A DNA stretch of 64,000 nt from Ridgeia piscesae (GCA_025642075.2 JAODUO010001179.1:1-64000); one strand, 5' to 3'; counted from the stretch's first letter, positions 49,366-62,227 are shown. Program-made: numbers and translations. The notes: generated by a model from the sequence alone, not told the origin.

Positions 49366-50584
49366 GGCATCATGTAGTCCTGGCTCTGCCCTATAGACCC
49401 GTAGACATTTCGTACTTAAGAAAGTTGTTTAATCATATATACATATGGCTTTAACATTCTACTAGGTGGAATGTTCAAAAACTGGGTATAATGTGGCGAC
49501 TGCCATTTTTTCAAAATGGCTGTCAAATTCAATATCCACATATCTTAATAAATACGTCATGCAGAGCAATAATTGTGGGATCCGTATGTATATTTTAGGG
49601 TACTCGAATTTCAAATATACAATTGTTATGCTCCTCCGACGTCGTCGTCAATACAATTGTCACCATATCGCAAACACTACGTCACACAGAGCAATTATGT
49701 TTACATTGTTATGGTAAGACCATTAATCGATGTGTCGTCTATATTTAGCCATATTTTATGCCAACATAAGGTTGATTTAATTCATATATGTATGCAAAGT
49801 GTCATCACCAGAACACATTACAGATGGAAAGACGCATGTGAAAAATATGTTTTATAGCCTGCGACCGTCAGCCTAGAACTACCATCGATCTATTTAGATT
49901 ATCAGTTATTGAGCAGTCAAATTAAGTTTTAAAATATATGGTAACTGCCCTTAGCTAACTAACCACGTGATGTGGTTTTTCATATCTCAACGATATTTGA
50001 CCGAAACGTATTATTGAGGTGCCTGTTCACAATAAACAAAGGTTGCCTCATTGATTGAAAACATTTATATTATATACCAACACCACGTCATTATTTCAAA
50101 CTAAAGGTTGTTTATTATTTAGGGTTGTTTATTGCACAGTGTATTATTTGCATAATGGGCAAGACATTCGAGCCACTTCATGGTGGGGAGACTGGCAGGA
50201 ATCGTGTCAGTTACGTAGCTGAGCTCAAATATTATATTGCTAACACAATATTGACGATATTCGGACCGACATTCCAGTATCACAATACGTATGCATGTTA
50301 TAAACAAAGATTGGTGTACGGAATCTCCCGCCCATTTTGGAGTAACCTGACATATCTCGAGAGACAAGCAACCTACACCCTTTCCACAAGCAGCACAATC
50401 TCTCCTCGACCAGGATCCATGCTTATCTGGACTACATTGATTGTACCATATGTGGAAGTGATAGGGTTCGAATAAAAAGGAAAAAAGACACGACAGTGCA
50501 GTGAATGTTTGGATGCAATGAGATCTAAAACGATGATGTATTTGCTAAATGCGCAGACTTGAGTACGCCTGAAAGTGTATTTGC

Positions 50585-50589
50585 TGCTG

Positions 50590-50645
<56 letters not shown>
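50585..50645. repeat. (TA)n microsatellite
   Basis: About 50 bases of TA inside the 4-kb inverted-repeat element. Confidence 0.95.
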
Positions 50646-50651
<6 letters not shown>

Positions 50652-51239
50652 TGTGTGGTGTGTGTGTGTATACAGTCCTCTTCAAACTAAACCTTATCGT
50701 ATTTAGAACACTGTTAACAATGGCTATGGGTTGACAGTTATTAAAATTAAGGATTTCGTGTCCAGTTTAACAGAGACTTATGATCCTGAGTGACATATAT
50801 TTTACGAAATGTGTATTGGACAACTGTGGTGATACGATTTAGTTATGTCCTAGTCAATATGCCCCTAAATTGTGCTTTTCATCAAATACTAGCGTAACAA
50901 ATATTGCAGCAACGATGAGAGAAAGGAATATTGTTCAGTCATGTACGGAGATTCTCAGACGTTGACAAGTGTTTTTTGGCTCCTTTGAACATTTGTTAGT
51001 ACATTATTTGGTAGAGGTAATTGAGTTGAATTTGCTGGTTAATGCCGGCCCAATATATGTTTGTAGTACTCTCTTCCGGGCCAACGTCGTCACCATGCAT
51101 CACGCGTGATCGGGATCTCTTAATACCAAAGAGCGAGGCAACTGATTTACAATTTTCCCATGAGTCTATCAGATCTTAATCATCACACAATTTGTTACCT
51201 ATCTTGAAATCAATTGTTATCTCAAATATGACATTATAA

Positions 51240-52528
51240 TAATACTAATAATATATTTATTTGGTATAGCGCCACATCCATAATCGTTCGTGGCGATTCA
51301 CAACATATTACAATTTAAAAGACATAACATGATATATGTATACAATAAGACAAATATTAGTGTTTTAAAATAAATGTAAAAATATGTATAGGTATATAAA
51401 TAAATAAAAATTAGTACGATATTAAATAGCGTAGCACTTTTAAATATATAAATAAATTACGTATTAGTCATAAAACCACATAATAACCGGTCTAGTGTAT
51501 AATTACATTGCAATGAGACTGGTAAATGACGGTATAGGTATAATTATTATTAGTAATAACTAGTTTTGTATAGTTTAAAACTGTAAAATAATCATAATAA
51601 TTACGTAACAATAATGCCAATAAATTAGTGTAGAATGATGTATTGATAATATTACCAAATAATCTAGTAAACAAATTAATAATGTTCATGTCGAATTACA
51701 CTAATATGCGATACGAAAAAAAATGTGTCTTCAGTAGACGTTTGTAGCTGGTCAGATTGTCACAAGTCTTAATGACCGTTGGTAAATTGTTCCATAAGGA
51801 CGCAGCAGCGATAGCGAACGAGCAGTCACCAGCTTTGGTACGGGTACGCTTCACTTGTAACATGTTATTGTTCGCAGAGCGCAGTGTTCTTGTCGGTTGA
51901 TACGGGCACACGAGTTCACACAAATACACTGGCGCGTCGTTGTGCATGGCTTTGTAAGTGAATACAGGTAGCTTGAAATCAACTCTGCACACAATGGGCA
52001 GCCAGTGGAGTTCGCATAGCAAGGGTGTGGCACTGTCGCCATGCGGGATACGCGTAATCAACCTGGCAGCCGTGTTTTGTATTCGCTGTAGACGGGCGAT
52101 GTTAATTGCACACGTACCGTATAAGAGCGCGTTACAGTAGTCGAGCCGTGATGTGACAATGGCATTGACAACGCGTTCCTTTGTCGGTCTGGGGAGAAAG
52201 CGGCTAATTTGATTAATGTTTCGCAGGTAGAAAGAACAAGCACTGATAGTTTGCGATACTTGCTTCTTCATGTCAAGGTGCCTATCAATGCACACACCAA
52301 GACACTGAACACAACGCGAAGCCGTAATTGTAGCCTCACCAACGCGAATCACACTTTTATCCACGATTGCATCTGCAGACTTAGGCACAATCGGAAGATA
52401 TTGTTTCTTTACATTTCTGTTGTATAATTCAATATCATAATTATCTGCTAAACTGAACATGAAATCCATATATTCAGTAACTGTCAACCCATAGCCATCG
52501 TTGTTCAGTAGATATAAATGAGACAAAG
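51240..52528 (-). mobile_element. L2/CR1-like LINE, 5'-truncated, nested insertion
   Basis: One open minus frame of 276 codons (52526-51696) starts within the RT after the catalytic core. It has CVQCLGVCIDRHLDMKKQVSQ, YLRNINQISRFLP, VNAIVTSRLDYCNALLYG, RIQNTAARLITRI, LLCELHWLPIVCRVDFKL, a VKRTRTKAGDCSFAIAA block and YKRLLKTHFF. The intact frame suggests a fairly recent insertion. The 3' UTR reaches about 51240 and ends in an ATT-rich tail. It lies inside the 4-kb inverted-repeat element and interrupts its minus-strand ORF. Confidence 0.85.
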
Positions 52529-52790
52529 CTTCCGTGGAACTTTTTGTTTAGTTTGAAGATGACCATAGTTTGTTTCTGACTGTTTTGACAAGTGAACATG
52601 TTGCATGAAAAAGTACTACGACAATATATGTCAGCAGCAAATACACTTACAGGCGTATTCAAGTATGTGCACGTCCCAGATGCGTCATATGTTTTAGATA
52701 TCATTGCATCTAGAAACTTCACTTCACTTTCGTAATTACACATTCTGGACTTTTCCCTCACTCTTTTCGTTTTTACTCGAAATCTATCTC
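52529..52790 (-). pseudogene. Start of a repeat-family ORF, interrupted by the nested LINE
   Basis: The minus frame from 52761 reads MREKSRMCNYESEVKFLDAM, SKTYDASGTCTYLNTPVSVF, AADIYCRSTFSCNMFTCQNS and continues to about 52530, where the L2-like LINE begins. A T-C-V-FAADIYY-C pattern occurs near the start of a common, unnamed invertebrate repeat protein family whose later part may be represented at 59.0-61.1 kb. This assignment is from memory of motif shape only. Confidence 0.4.
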
Positions 52791-53360
52791 CACATCAGCT
52801 ACACCTTTCGATGATATGAAGTACGTAAGGTGCGGTGATTGAAGGATCTAAATAGTGTATTTCTTATGGTGCGAAATAATCAGCGTTGACAGACGCCATC
52901 TTTAAATTTGGCGCGATTTTATTTATTTATGATTATCAAAAACACCACCTTTGATATCGCTATACACCACGGTATCAAACAACGTAAAGATAGTTGCTCT
53001 AAGTGACGTAGGTTTTGAGATATGCTGACATTTATATTGACCGCCATCTTAAAAAATTGCGGAAATAAATAATGGAGGATTCAAGCTATTGTATATTTAA
53101 AATTCGAATCCCCTAAAACATATGTACGCATACCACAATTATTTCTCTGCATGACGTATGTATTAAGATACGGGGATATTGAATTTGGCAGCCATTTTGA
53201 AAAATGGTCATCGCCACATTATCACAAGCTTTTTTGTTTTAAATTCCAATCTGTAGTATTTTAAAGCCATATGTATATATTATTCAAATCAAGTCAATTT
53301 TTCTTAAGTACAACATATCTACGGGTCTATGGTTCACTGCCCGGACTAATGTGGCGTCCT

Positions 53361-54730
53361 GAAAAGCGTACGACTTCTGTGCTTGCCACAGCGTTGAACA
53401 ATCCGTCTGGGCGCTACTTTTTTGGGCAGTATATCAACAAATATAAAATATTGACGTACTGGAAGAAGCCATATCATGAAAAACAACTGCTAGCCGTTTC
53501 TCGAGATATTGCGTGCGTAGCTAAGGTATGGCGTCCGAAATACGTGTTAGACCTACGTTTTGTGTAAATCGTGCTGTCTATTTAACCGACGCTTAAACAC
53601 AGTGCTTTCGGATTCATTTCCCACATACTCACCGATTCGGCTGTGTAGCAAGCTTCCGTTTGGAAGTTACGAAAGTTTGAAGTCGAGGCGTCCGACCTAT
53701 GCAATATGTTACGTACCGATACCAGAACGATTTTATTCAGTGTGACGTATTTTGTAGGATTTTTGGGTCACGGTTCATTACGTTTTTGAAAATGAATAAC
53801 ATGTATTGCTAGCAGTGACATGTTACGATATTAGTGGTTTGTGAATTGACTTTGAACCGAAGGTCCGGGATGCCTATCGTATGTAACAAAGACGCCAAGT
53901 GCATGGTGTCCGAGTTGCGTGCGCGACAGATACTTTACACCAGTTGCAATATATAACTTACCATTCAGGAAAAATCAAGCTTGTGTATTGTGCATAATAT
54001 TAACGGCATACAACATTATCAGCTCAATGATTTTTAAATAAAAATATGTTGTGAAAAGAATCCCCGCGTCATGCTAGGTATGGGCAGTTTCAGCATTTTA
54101 TTCATTAATATACAGCACTGTGCAATGATTGAAAATATATGTTATTACACAACATCTAGGCAAAATGTCGACCCAAAAACGAATGATTCATAGAGTCTCT
54201 GTAGTTCAATTATATATCAACGCTCAATATCCTTCCATACTTTCTTCGCAACAAAACATTTATTATCTTATGTGTCCTGAATGTATTAACAACTGACTCA
54301 CGATTTATTAAAGGTTTATGGACTACATACACACGCTTTAGTTTTGTGTTGTATATTTATGGTACATAATCATAACATTGTGTATTATTAGCTAAAAATT
54401 ACATGTCTGAATTCCTTAATTATGGATCTTTACATAAGCATTAATGTTACATTAATAATAATACACAATTTCAAGCGTTATATGTCTAGAACAAAATCGT
54501 ATTCGGAGGCGTTTATAAATACATGACATAGATAATAAAACCGACTGAATAACAGTAATAGCAACATTTAATTTAATCGAATTCAATACTTGCCACAAAT
54601 GCGTGCCATATGCATATTATAAACATAACGAATTGGCTATGGATTGATACTCCTGTTTAACTTGGTATACATGCTAATTTTAATACGATATGGAAATGCC
54701 TCCGTTCCTTGAAAATATATATTAACTAAC
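53361..54730. other. No gene seen (intron A6-B6)
   Basis: Short plus frames at 53271-53567 and 53560-53745 have no recognised motif. The remainder is AT-rich intron. Confidence 0.4.
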
Positions 54731-54732
54731 AT

Positions 54733-54937
54733 CAAAAGGGAGCATGTTGAAATGTATATTTTATATTATTCCTTATTAGCGAAACATCGATAAAGCTGCA
54801 TAATTGTATTGCTGTTTTCCTACCACAGTAGGTGAGTCGCATTTAAATATTGGGTGATAATGTTTGCTAATAGTTTTATGTACTGATGACGTTTGCGAAA
54901 CATGTCATGATGATAACGATGTGTTTGTATATATCAG
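54733..54937 (+). other. Conserved intron block before exon B6
   Basis: Paralogue of 29565-29769, starting catcaaaagggagcatgttg and ending tttgtatatatcag at the acceptor. It is the longest and cleanest match among the four. Confidence 0.78.
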
Positions 54938-55144
54938 CTGAGGAACGTCTGCGAAACTTCAGTATCATCGTTGGTCCAAATAACGGAATGTATAAGAAAT
55001 GTGGATCGACCACCAATGACATGTCAATAGGAGAGACGACGGCTTTCTTATGTGAAGCTCATGCCAGCGGGACTTCACTGAAGATACAAATAAATGGAAG
55101 ACGCCAATTTCTGACACTTTGTGAAGTGTTCATGTTTGGGACAG
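54938..55144 (+). CDS. Exon B6: C-terminal half of F-type lectin domain, unit 6
   Basis: A 69-codon exon between tatatatcag and gtatgg, phase 1/1. It reads EERLRNFSIIVGPNNGMYKKCG, STTNDMSIGETTAFLCEAHASG, TSLKIQINGRRQFLTLCEVF and MFGT. It joins A6 through Ser and supplies the last Arg of HX26RXDX4R. It is full length with all Cys present. No further exon of the array was found between here and the end of the window, so the next exon is beyond 64 kb or hidden by the inserted elements. Confidence 0.86.
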
Positions 55145-56130
55145 GTATGGTTGTAAAAACAGTTGCATTGCAATAAATAAAACATTACATAATTTATTTT
55201 TGTATACTATAATGGCAAGTATATTTGCATGCAATTTGGGTTTCATTTATGAATGTGATATTTGTATTTGATCTAATATCTGGGAAATAATGCATATTTC
55301 CAACACCTTACAAATTGCCACACCTAATAGGCGAGCGGCAATTTCTCAAAAAGTGCGTTACATTAGGGGTTTAAATGCCCACCCCCCTACACACACCCTA
55401 ATGTTATATCATTGGAAAGTCCTGCATCTCCTCGTTACGACTAGTCCTGTAAGCGTTAATCGGATGTCAAACAAGATCATCGTACATATAACGATCAATT
55501 TTAGAAACTGGACACTTTTGAAAACTTCTCGATATTAACATGGCTAACTAGCTATGTTATGTTATTAGAAAATGGCCAAGCCATATACTGTTCGAAAGAG
55601 CATAATCTCATCTCCAAGATAATGGAAAACTATGTGGTGTATTCTAAAAGGATAAGAATGATGACAAGGTCAAACAAGGTCACCCGTAAAATGACGATTA
55701 TTGGAAAGTTTACAATGCCGCAAATACTATGACGTTATATTGACTGTGTGTCTAGTATACAACTATGGACTATGGACAAGTCATACACTGTATGAAAGAT
55801 CGTTTTCTCCCCGTCAAAATGCGGTGTGACTGTAACTGTGAGGTGAGGTAGTTTGAGTTGCGCGGCGTTCAAAAAGGGTCATCGTAAATTGATGAGCGTT
55901 AGAAATTGCGCCATTCCGCACAAATTATATAATTTCTGGTTCCTTACATCTGCGTCACCTACATACTCATGGACATATCATATACCATTGGAATGCATTA
56001 TTTATCACCGTGCCAATGACGTACACAGTCGAAACAAGGATTCTATAGCTTCACAAAGATACGAAACTCCTCGCGATAAACTGTGACGCCACAACCGCTA
56101 GCGCCATCTAGTTTAAGCGGGCTACCGACG

Positions 56131-56248
56131 ATGGCGTCTGCTTGACGTCGGAAGTCAATGGCCAGTTTTGTGCTGCGACCAACTGCAACAACAGTCGCAG
56201 AAAATGTCCGGAAATGGTTTTCCACAGCTTTCCGGCTGAAGAGAGACG
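56131..56248 (+). pseudogene. THAP-type zinc finger, first-exon remnant
   Basis: Read in the frame beginning SEVNGQF, the sequence gives CAATNCNNSRRKCPEMVFHS and FPAEER, then gtaaat, a possible donor. C-x4-C followed by the F-H-FP block and an Arg pair is the start of a THAP (C2CH) DNA-binding domain, used by P-element-type transposases and by host proteins derived from them. The ATG at 56131 is in another frame and soon stops, so either the start lies elsewhere or a small indel broke it. The second Cys-His pair should lie in a following exon that I could not find. Its position just inside the left arm of the 6.8-kb structure fits a transposase gene. Confidence 0.6.
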
Positions 56249-56259
56249 GTAAATATTGG

Positions 56260-58370
56260 ATATATTAAAGAATTGTGTATGTAAAAGAAAAGTAAGCGAT
56301 ATTTTCCCCTGTGAAAACATTAAACAAATGGCCAAATGTATACAGTAGGGACTATAGTAGCCTATACTCAATGAAACGCCAGTCTAACTCGACTACGCTC
56401 GCGAGTCGAACACTTAAGGATATCGTTTGTAATAACCGCCATATGTAACAAAGAATGCTTTAAACTGGTACATTTGGCATCTACACAAACAATCTGATTG
56501 ACAAAGATGTAAAATTAGGTTTGTGAACATTGATTTTCAACAAAATACTTATATTACACGAAATACTCACTGGCCCCCGTTGCGTAATTGGCCCTATGCC
56601 TATGGGAAGTGTGGCATGTTTAAACACATCTACAAATAATTCAGAAGGGCGGAATATACGTAGATAATATTGGCTAAATCTTGTAATTATTACCACCACC
56701 GCGTTACCATTTCGACTCGCGGTATAACTAGATACTAATAAGGTTGAAATATAATGTAATTTCTGCTTGAAGTCAATAATGTTTTGTTATATTACAGCAA
56801 TTATTATTATTTATATGGCAGGATTAATATTCGTGTATAACTAATTCTGTTTATATTGTTTTCTTCTTTCGTATTCATTTAAGCTTTTTGATGTGTGCAA
56901 TATTTACGTATCTAATTATATATTATTAAGGTTGTGACCACAATAATTGCGTTTGGGGATACATACTAATACAAGTGTTTACCTTACTGTGGATTTCCTT
57001 CAAACAACATCATATGTACAACATGTCGACATGGTCTTAAATTGTAATGTTTGTTGAATGTTATTTGATTAAATAATATTGAATTGAATTAAAATGTGTT
57101 TTCAATACATGTTGCATGAGAAGCAGCTCACAAAGGTGAATTCATCGAAACGATGGACCAACTGTTCAATGCCTTTAACAACCAGATGCTGACCAGTCCA
57201 GCACTGATGCCACGCGCTCTGACTGAAACCAGAGGCCACAAAGTGTTTTTGTTAGGAATCTTAGATTGGCTATCCAAGATTAAAAGCAAAGTCAATGATA
57301 GCAGTATATTAATTTTGTTAGATGTTGTGTCATTAATTGTATACATTCTTGACTATTACATGTACCAGGTAGATCTAAATATGACAGAATTGCATATTTT
57401 GACTTTTTAAATCAAATCAAGGCAACCTTTTTTCAAATATTCTGTATATGTTATGACTTACACCTGAATTCTATCCATGAGCTTTGAGTGTCCTGTAAGT
57501 ATTCCATATTTACTTCAGGCCACTGACTGTACACAAGATACCGTTTATGGCGATGATATTATTAAAACATATACTATTATTAAAACATGACGTTTGGTTG
57601 TGGCATAATAATGTTGTGTGTTTTATCCATGACAGATATTCTGAGTAGCAGTCGAACAATAAACAAAGTAACGTTTTAATTGGGCTGTAACTATTAGTCA
57701 CCGTTTTGTTTGTGTTGTGTACACGCCATTGGAACGTTTGTGTTTGTATACACACTATTTACCGTTTTAACTGAACTGTAACGATCATTTACCTTTTTGA
57801 ATTGTACACATTATTAATTGGGACGTTTTGGCTTGTTATCATTCTGTGAATAAATCTTCTATACTTGTTTATAATCATATTCTTTTTGCCTTACTTGTAC
57901 AATGCATCTATGGGAATTTGATTTTTTTTATCTTGTCATTTATTCCCTTGTCATGTTTACCATTTTACTTTACTATCTATGTGCAATTAAAAGACATTGC
58001 CATTTTCCACCCACTATGTTGTTTTGCAATGTGTCGCTTCATAAACCGATCAAAGCACAGCAGGCTACAATACTAGTATAGTTCCATCAGCGGTGAGTAA
58101 AATTATAATATGTGTACTCTTGTGTATCAGCTTGATGCGGAGAGCTAATAATACTGTAGCAAGTGCCAAATCCAGATACCAAAAGGAAAAAAAACTGGTA
58201 AAAAGATGAAGAGGTACGGGAATTATTGAACAAGCACTTCGAGGAAGAATTTGAAAAAATATCACATCTTTAATAATAAGGGGCCAGTACGATCGCGTTT
58301 ATTATGGGATAGACCCAGGAATGTACTGTGTCATTTAACTCAATTTAAATAATAGACTAGCTTAAAAACA
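56260..58370. other. No clear gene inside the 6.8-kb structure
   Basis: AT-rich. A plus frame at 57153-57410 (MDQLFNAFNNQMLTSPALMP) begins like a protein but has no recognised domain. Later exons of the THAP gene could lie here. Confidence 0.35.
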
Positions 58371-59039
58371 CTATATCTACAAGGCGAGTGGGGTGAGTTT
58401 GGGGGATAGGGGGGATATATGACTGCCATTTGAACCTTTGCTATCGTGTCCAAAGAATTGTACAGGGGCGCCACATTACGTAAAGTGACGTTATTTACAG
58501 CAAATTCGCGAGGAGTTACGTATCTTTGTGAAGCTATAGAATCCTTGGTCGAACCATCAAATGCTGTAGCACACGTCCAGTGAAGGTCAAATAAGGTCAT
58601 TATCAACGTATCTATATTCAAAAGTGTTACTGTAGGTTTGTCAATGTACGCAAGGCAACATCGTATGACATTAGAACACTAATTGCATCCTCGTCGAATG
58701 GGTTATTACACAGGACTGTTTTTATAGAGTTGCAATTATATTGTGACCATAGATCTTTTTTGCAAAATCGAAATTATTTTCCTTTTCGCCATATACTCAT
58801 TCATCGCAAATTATTCCATGTTGAGTCAGTTTGGTAATGCTACTTGAAATGTTCTACTTATGTTTATTTTGTGTTCACTGTCATCGTCGTCACCATCACG
58901 TAGAATGTCTGTCGATTGCTAAGGTGATACTTCAACAACAACACAGATTGCAATAGAGCACAAAAGTCAAAATTGCTGGCACTTTGTGAGAAAACTGAGT
59001 AAAAGCAAAAATCCGCGAAGAGCCAACTCGAAAAGAAAT

Positions 59040-61110
59040 GGTACATCAAAAGGTAAAATTGTGTAAGACGGACACAAATCCTGTTCGAGATCTCGCCTGG
59101 TGTCTCCTCAGACTACGACCTTGCATGCAAACGGTGCTAACACTACTCCCGATCATACAGAGAGAACTGGCTACACAACAGTTCTATACTCGCCAATTAC
59201 TGATTCAAAACCAGTCGACGTGGCCACCATGTGCACAACGATGCGAAAATGTAAGGACGTGTCAATATCACTCAGCCAGCACCACTCTTTTCAAACAATT
59301 GATCAACGACTATGTGCCTTTCCTCTCCAACTGAAGTGGGCTTTTCCGAATAAACTTCCAGTCACTAACATTCCTATTCTGGGATCATTTACTCCAGACC
59401 TTACATATCCTTCGTTTGAATGTTTGGAAAGAGCGAGAAAGTGACATTGGTCTTCAACTACAGACGCAACAAGTCATGGTTCCACATTACTTCTTTGTTA
59501 GTGACAAACAAAACAATACCAGATGCACTCCATTCTACACCGCTGACGTGTTGAACCTCACATACGAAGTTCGAAGCCCCTTTGGATGTGGATAATTAGT
59601 TGGGCGTCCGATTGGGAGGTGTGTCAATGGGATCTAGAGCGACATGGGCACAGAGAAAACAGTCATCAGAGATGCAAAGGGAAACAGTGGTATAGTCGGA
59701 CTAACTAGAAATACACCAATACGCATCAGGTGGTCACTGATGAGGCTCTCATGAGTGACTATATGAAAGTAATGCGATACAAGAGTGATTCGTCCAAAAG
59801 AACTGAAGACAGTGATCACAAGGAAATACTGACAGTCACACTGAGGAGTGATGAAGAGCATGTGCGAGCTGTGACCAAAACATGCTGTTAATAATATGGC
59901 CAGTTCGTTCGAGCCCGATGCTCACCCGTAGGTACTCAGCAACCTATGTACTGGGCTGCACGCAAACGTGGATCGGCACAATTCGCTCCTCGAGAGTATA
60001 AATGCTGGGGAGGAAAAGCGGGAGAGATTTGCCGAACTGGGCCATCAATTAGAAGTTCAAATAGAGATGGTATCAAAAATTCCACAAGTCACCACTATAA
60101 CCACAATGTATATTAGGCTTGCCACTGCTGTCAGTCAGCATGCTGAGCTATACTGCCGCGCAGAACCACCAGCACATTGCAAGCAGTAACAAGTGATTGG
60201 TGGGCGCTGTGCCCTGTAGCTCCACGGCAGAGTTTCCCTAATGTCCCATCCACAAGCAATCTCTAGTGAACTTTTTTTTCTGAATATGTTGTCAGATATT
60301 CATCCCACTGGCTTGAAGCACACACAACCTGTACAGTCTCGTTTGTTGAAGGCTTCGCCGATGGTGGGGTGTAGTGAAATCCATCAGTAGTCATTGAAAT
60401 GTAATACACAAGAAGAGGCTGACAACTGGGTGGGTTTGTTGATGCTGACCATTACTAGCACAGCAGACAAGTGCCTATTTGTACCTCTGCATTTTTTAAA
60501 TCAGGATGTGACTCAGTTCCCTACCTGTTTGGAATTTGAAAACAACTGTTCAACATTGTGAACCAAAATTAGGCCGGCTATTTGCTGCCTTAGAAACTAG
60601 TACTAACGAATCAGCAGCGCCGATGGCATTCATAGTAGTGATTTCAGAGAGCTGACACTGTTGTGGAAGTGTTTGATAGTTATGATGATGATAGGGGCAC
60701 AGGACTTAATACACACATTAAACGCTAGGGTCGATCAACAAGAAGCACAGGTCATTGACTAAGCTTTCCCATGTGAAGCATGTTTCTAGGAACATGCCAG
60801 AGGGAGACTATAGAAAACGAAGATTTGCTCGTCTTCACATGCGACCAAGCCAAATAATGGATTCCCACTTGAGCCGGGATGGGTGATATTGAATGGAAAA
60901 CTTGTACCTGTCCACATCAAAGGTTCAATGGCTCTAGATCTCCTGGAAGATATCATCTGTTCATGCCCAAGTAGTAGTCGCTTCACAATCAATTGTTCAT
61001 GCGGTCAGAACAGTTTGTATTGCACAGAGCTGTGCACATGTCATAGCAATGGATATTCTACATTCAATTGGCGATCAAGACGTTCTATCTGGTTATCATG
61101 GTGATGGTGA
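59040..61110 (+). pseudogene. Decayed ORF of an uncharacterised repeat-associated family, Cys-rich C-terminus
   Basis: Successive plus frames look like one broken protein. 59100-59444 has VLYSPITDSKPVDVATMCTT, MRKCKDVSISLSQHHSFQTID and LQLKWAFPNKLPV. Around 60660 is VEVFDSYDDDRGTGLNTHIKR. 60883-61104 has GWVILNGKLVPVHIKG and CSCPSSSRFTINCSCGQNSL followed by YCTELCTC. A final CxC-C-CxC-LxCTExCxC pattern and a VFD-Y block upstream recur in a high-copy invertebrate family of unknown function that I associate with mobile elements. At least five frame breaks. It ends about 350 bases before the right arm of the 6.8-kb structure. Confidence 0.45.
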
Positions 61111-61349
61111 TGACAACGACAGTGAATAGAAAAAATAGTAATATAATGTTTCTGGTAGCTTCACCGAATCGATTTAAATTTTGTGACAAATTAATATTTT
61201 GGAAAACAGACACCTTGCTCGCATTGCAAGGTGTAAAGTAAACGGTAGCGATATCGATGGTGAGCTTGTTCGACTCGAATCCCATAAATGTATATGTATA
61301 AAGCAGTCCAACGGAATAACCCATTTGACAAGGATACACATTTTCCAGT

Positions 61350-61350
61350 G

Positions 61351-61421
<71 letters not shown>

Positions 61422-61450
61422 TATATGTATATGTATATATATTATATTAT
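61350..61450. repeat. (CA)n(TA)n microsatellite
   Basis: CA at 61352-61382 followed by TA and TATG units, at the inner edge of the right arm. Confidence 0.95.
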
Positions 61451-62227
61451 ATACTTAGTTTGACCTTCGCTGAACGTGTACAACATTATTTGATGGTTCG
61501 ATTGTGTACTGCATTGTCACGGGGATAAACAATGCTTTCCAAAGGAATATGATATGTCCATGAGTATGTACGTCATGCAGGTGTAAGCAACCAATGAAAT
61601 TGTGTAACGTGTGCGGAATGAAGCAATTTCTAACGCTCATCAATTGACGGTGACCCTGTTTGAACGCCGCTCAACACAAACTACGTCACCTCACAGTTCC
61701 AGGTTACACCGCATTTTGACGGGAAGAAACTGATCTTTCATACAGTATATGACTAGTCCATAGTTGTAGAGTAGACACACATTCAATACAACTTCATAGT
61801 ATACGCGGCATTGTAAACTTTCCAATAATCGTCATTTTATGGGTGATCTTGTTTGACCATGTCGTCGTTATATCGTTTCAGGATACAGCACAATTGCGTA
61901 CACTATCTTAGAAATGAGATATTTCGCTTTCCAAAAGAATATATAATATAAAATAGCTACTTAGCAATGTTAATATTAAGACGTTTTAAAAAGCGTCGAT
62001 TTTCTAAAATTGATCGTTTTATGGTGACCTTGTTTGACCTCGGATTAACGCTTATTGCACCATGTAGCCACTCTACGACAGGCCGTGACAGGGAGATGCA
62101 GGGCTTTCAAGTGACATAACACTTGGGTGTGTGTATGGGGAGGGGGTATTTAAATCGGTATGTTATGTGGTTTTGCCGCTCGCATATAAATACAATTGTG
62201 CTTTAAAACAAAAAATTGAGCATGCTA

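Larger units (their letters stand above)
49370..53360. mobile_element. 4-kb element with long terminal inverted repeats, in the A6-B6 intron
   Basis: The left arm (about 49370-49715) matches the reverse complement of the right arm (about 53000-53360). Landmarks paired between arms are atagacccgtagacatttcg, gtacttaagaaa, atatacatatggctttaa, gccattttttcaaaatggc, tacgtcatgcagagcaataattgtgg and acactacgtcacacagagcaa. The arms differ at perhaps one base in five, so the insertion is old. The interior holds ORF remnants (50150-50475 plus, 52530-52790 minus) and a nested LINE. The layout is that of a large DNA transposon. The superfamily is unknown. Confidence 0.7.
55365..62158. mobile_element. 6.8-kb structure with about 700-base inverted repeats
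   Basis: The left arm (about 55365-56070) is the inverted partner of the right arm (about 61455-62158). Landmark pairs: tttaaatgcccaccccc with gggggtatttaaa; attaacatggctaactagct with its counterpart near 61965; aaatgcggtgtgactg with gttacaccgcattttgacggg; gttcaaaaagggtcatcg and attgatgagcgttagaaattgc; catactcatggacatatcatat. A third partial arm copy lies at 58490-58605 (ctttgtgaagctatagaatcc). The interior carries a THAP-like exon near the left arm and a decayed Cys-rich ORF near the right arm. It looks like a large, old DNA transposon. No target duplication was identified by eye. Confidence 0.72.

Noticed and set aside
53271..53745. Plus-strand ORFs of 98 and 61 codons
   Set aside because: The first begins inside the right arm of the inverted-repeat element and neither shows a known motif. 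Kept as unassigned.
57153..57410. 85-codon ORF starting MDQLFNAF as a continuation of the THAP gene
   Set aside because: There is no Cys-His pair or transposase motif and no clear splice link to the THAP-like exon.
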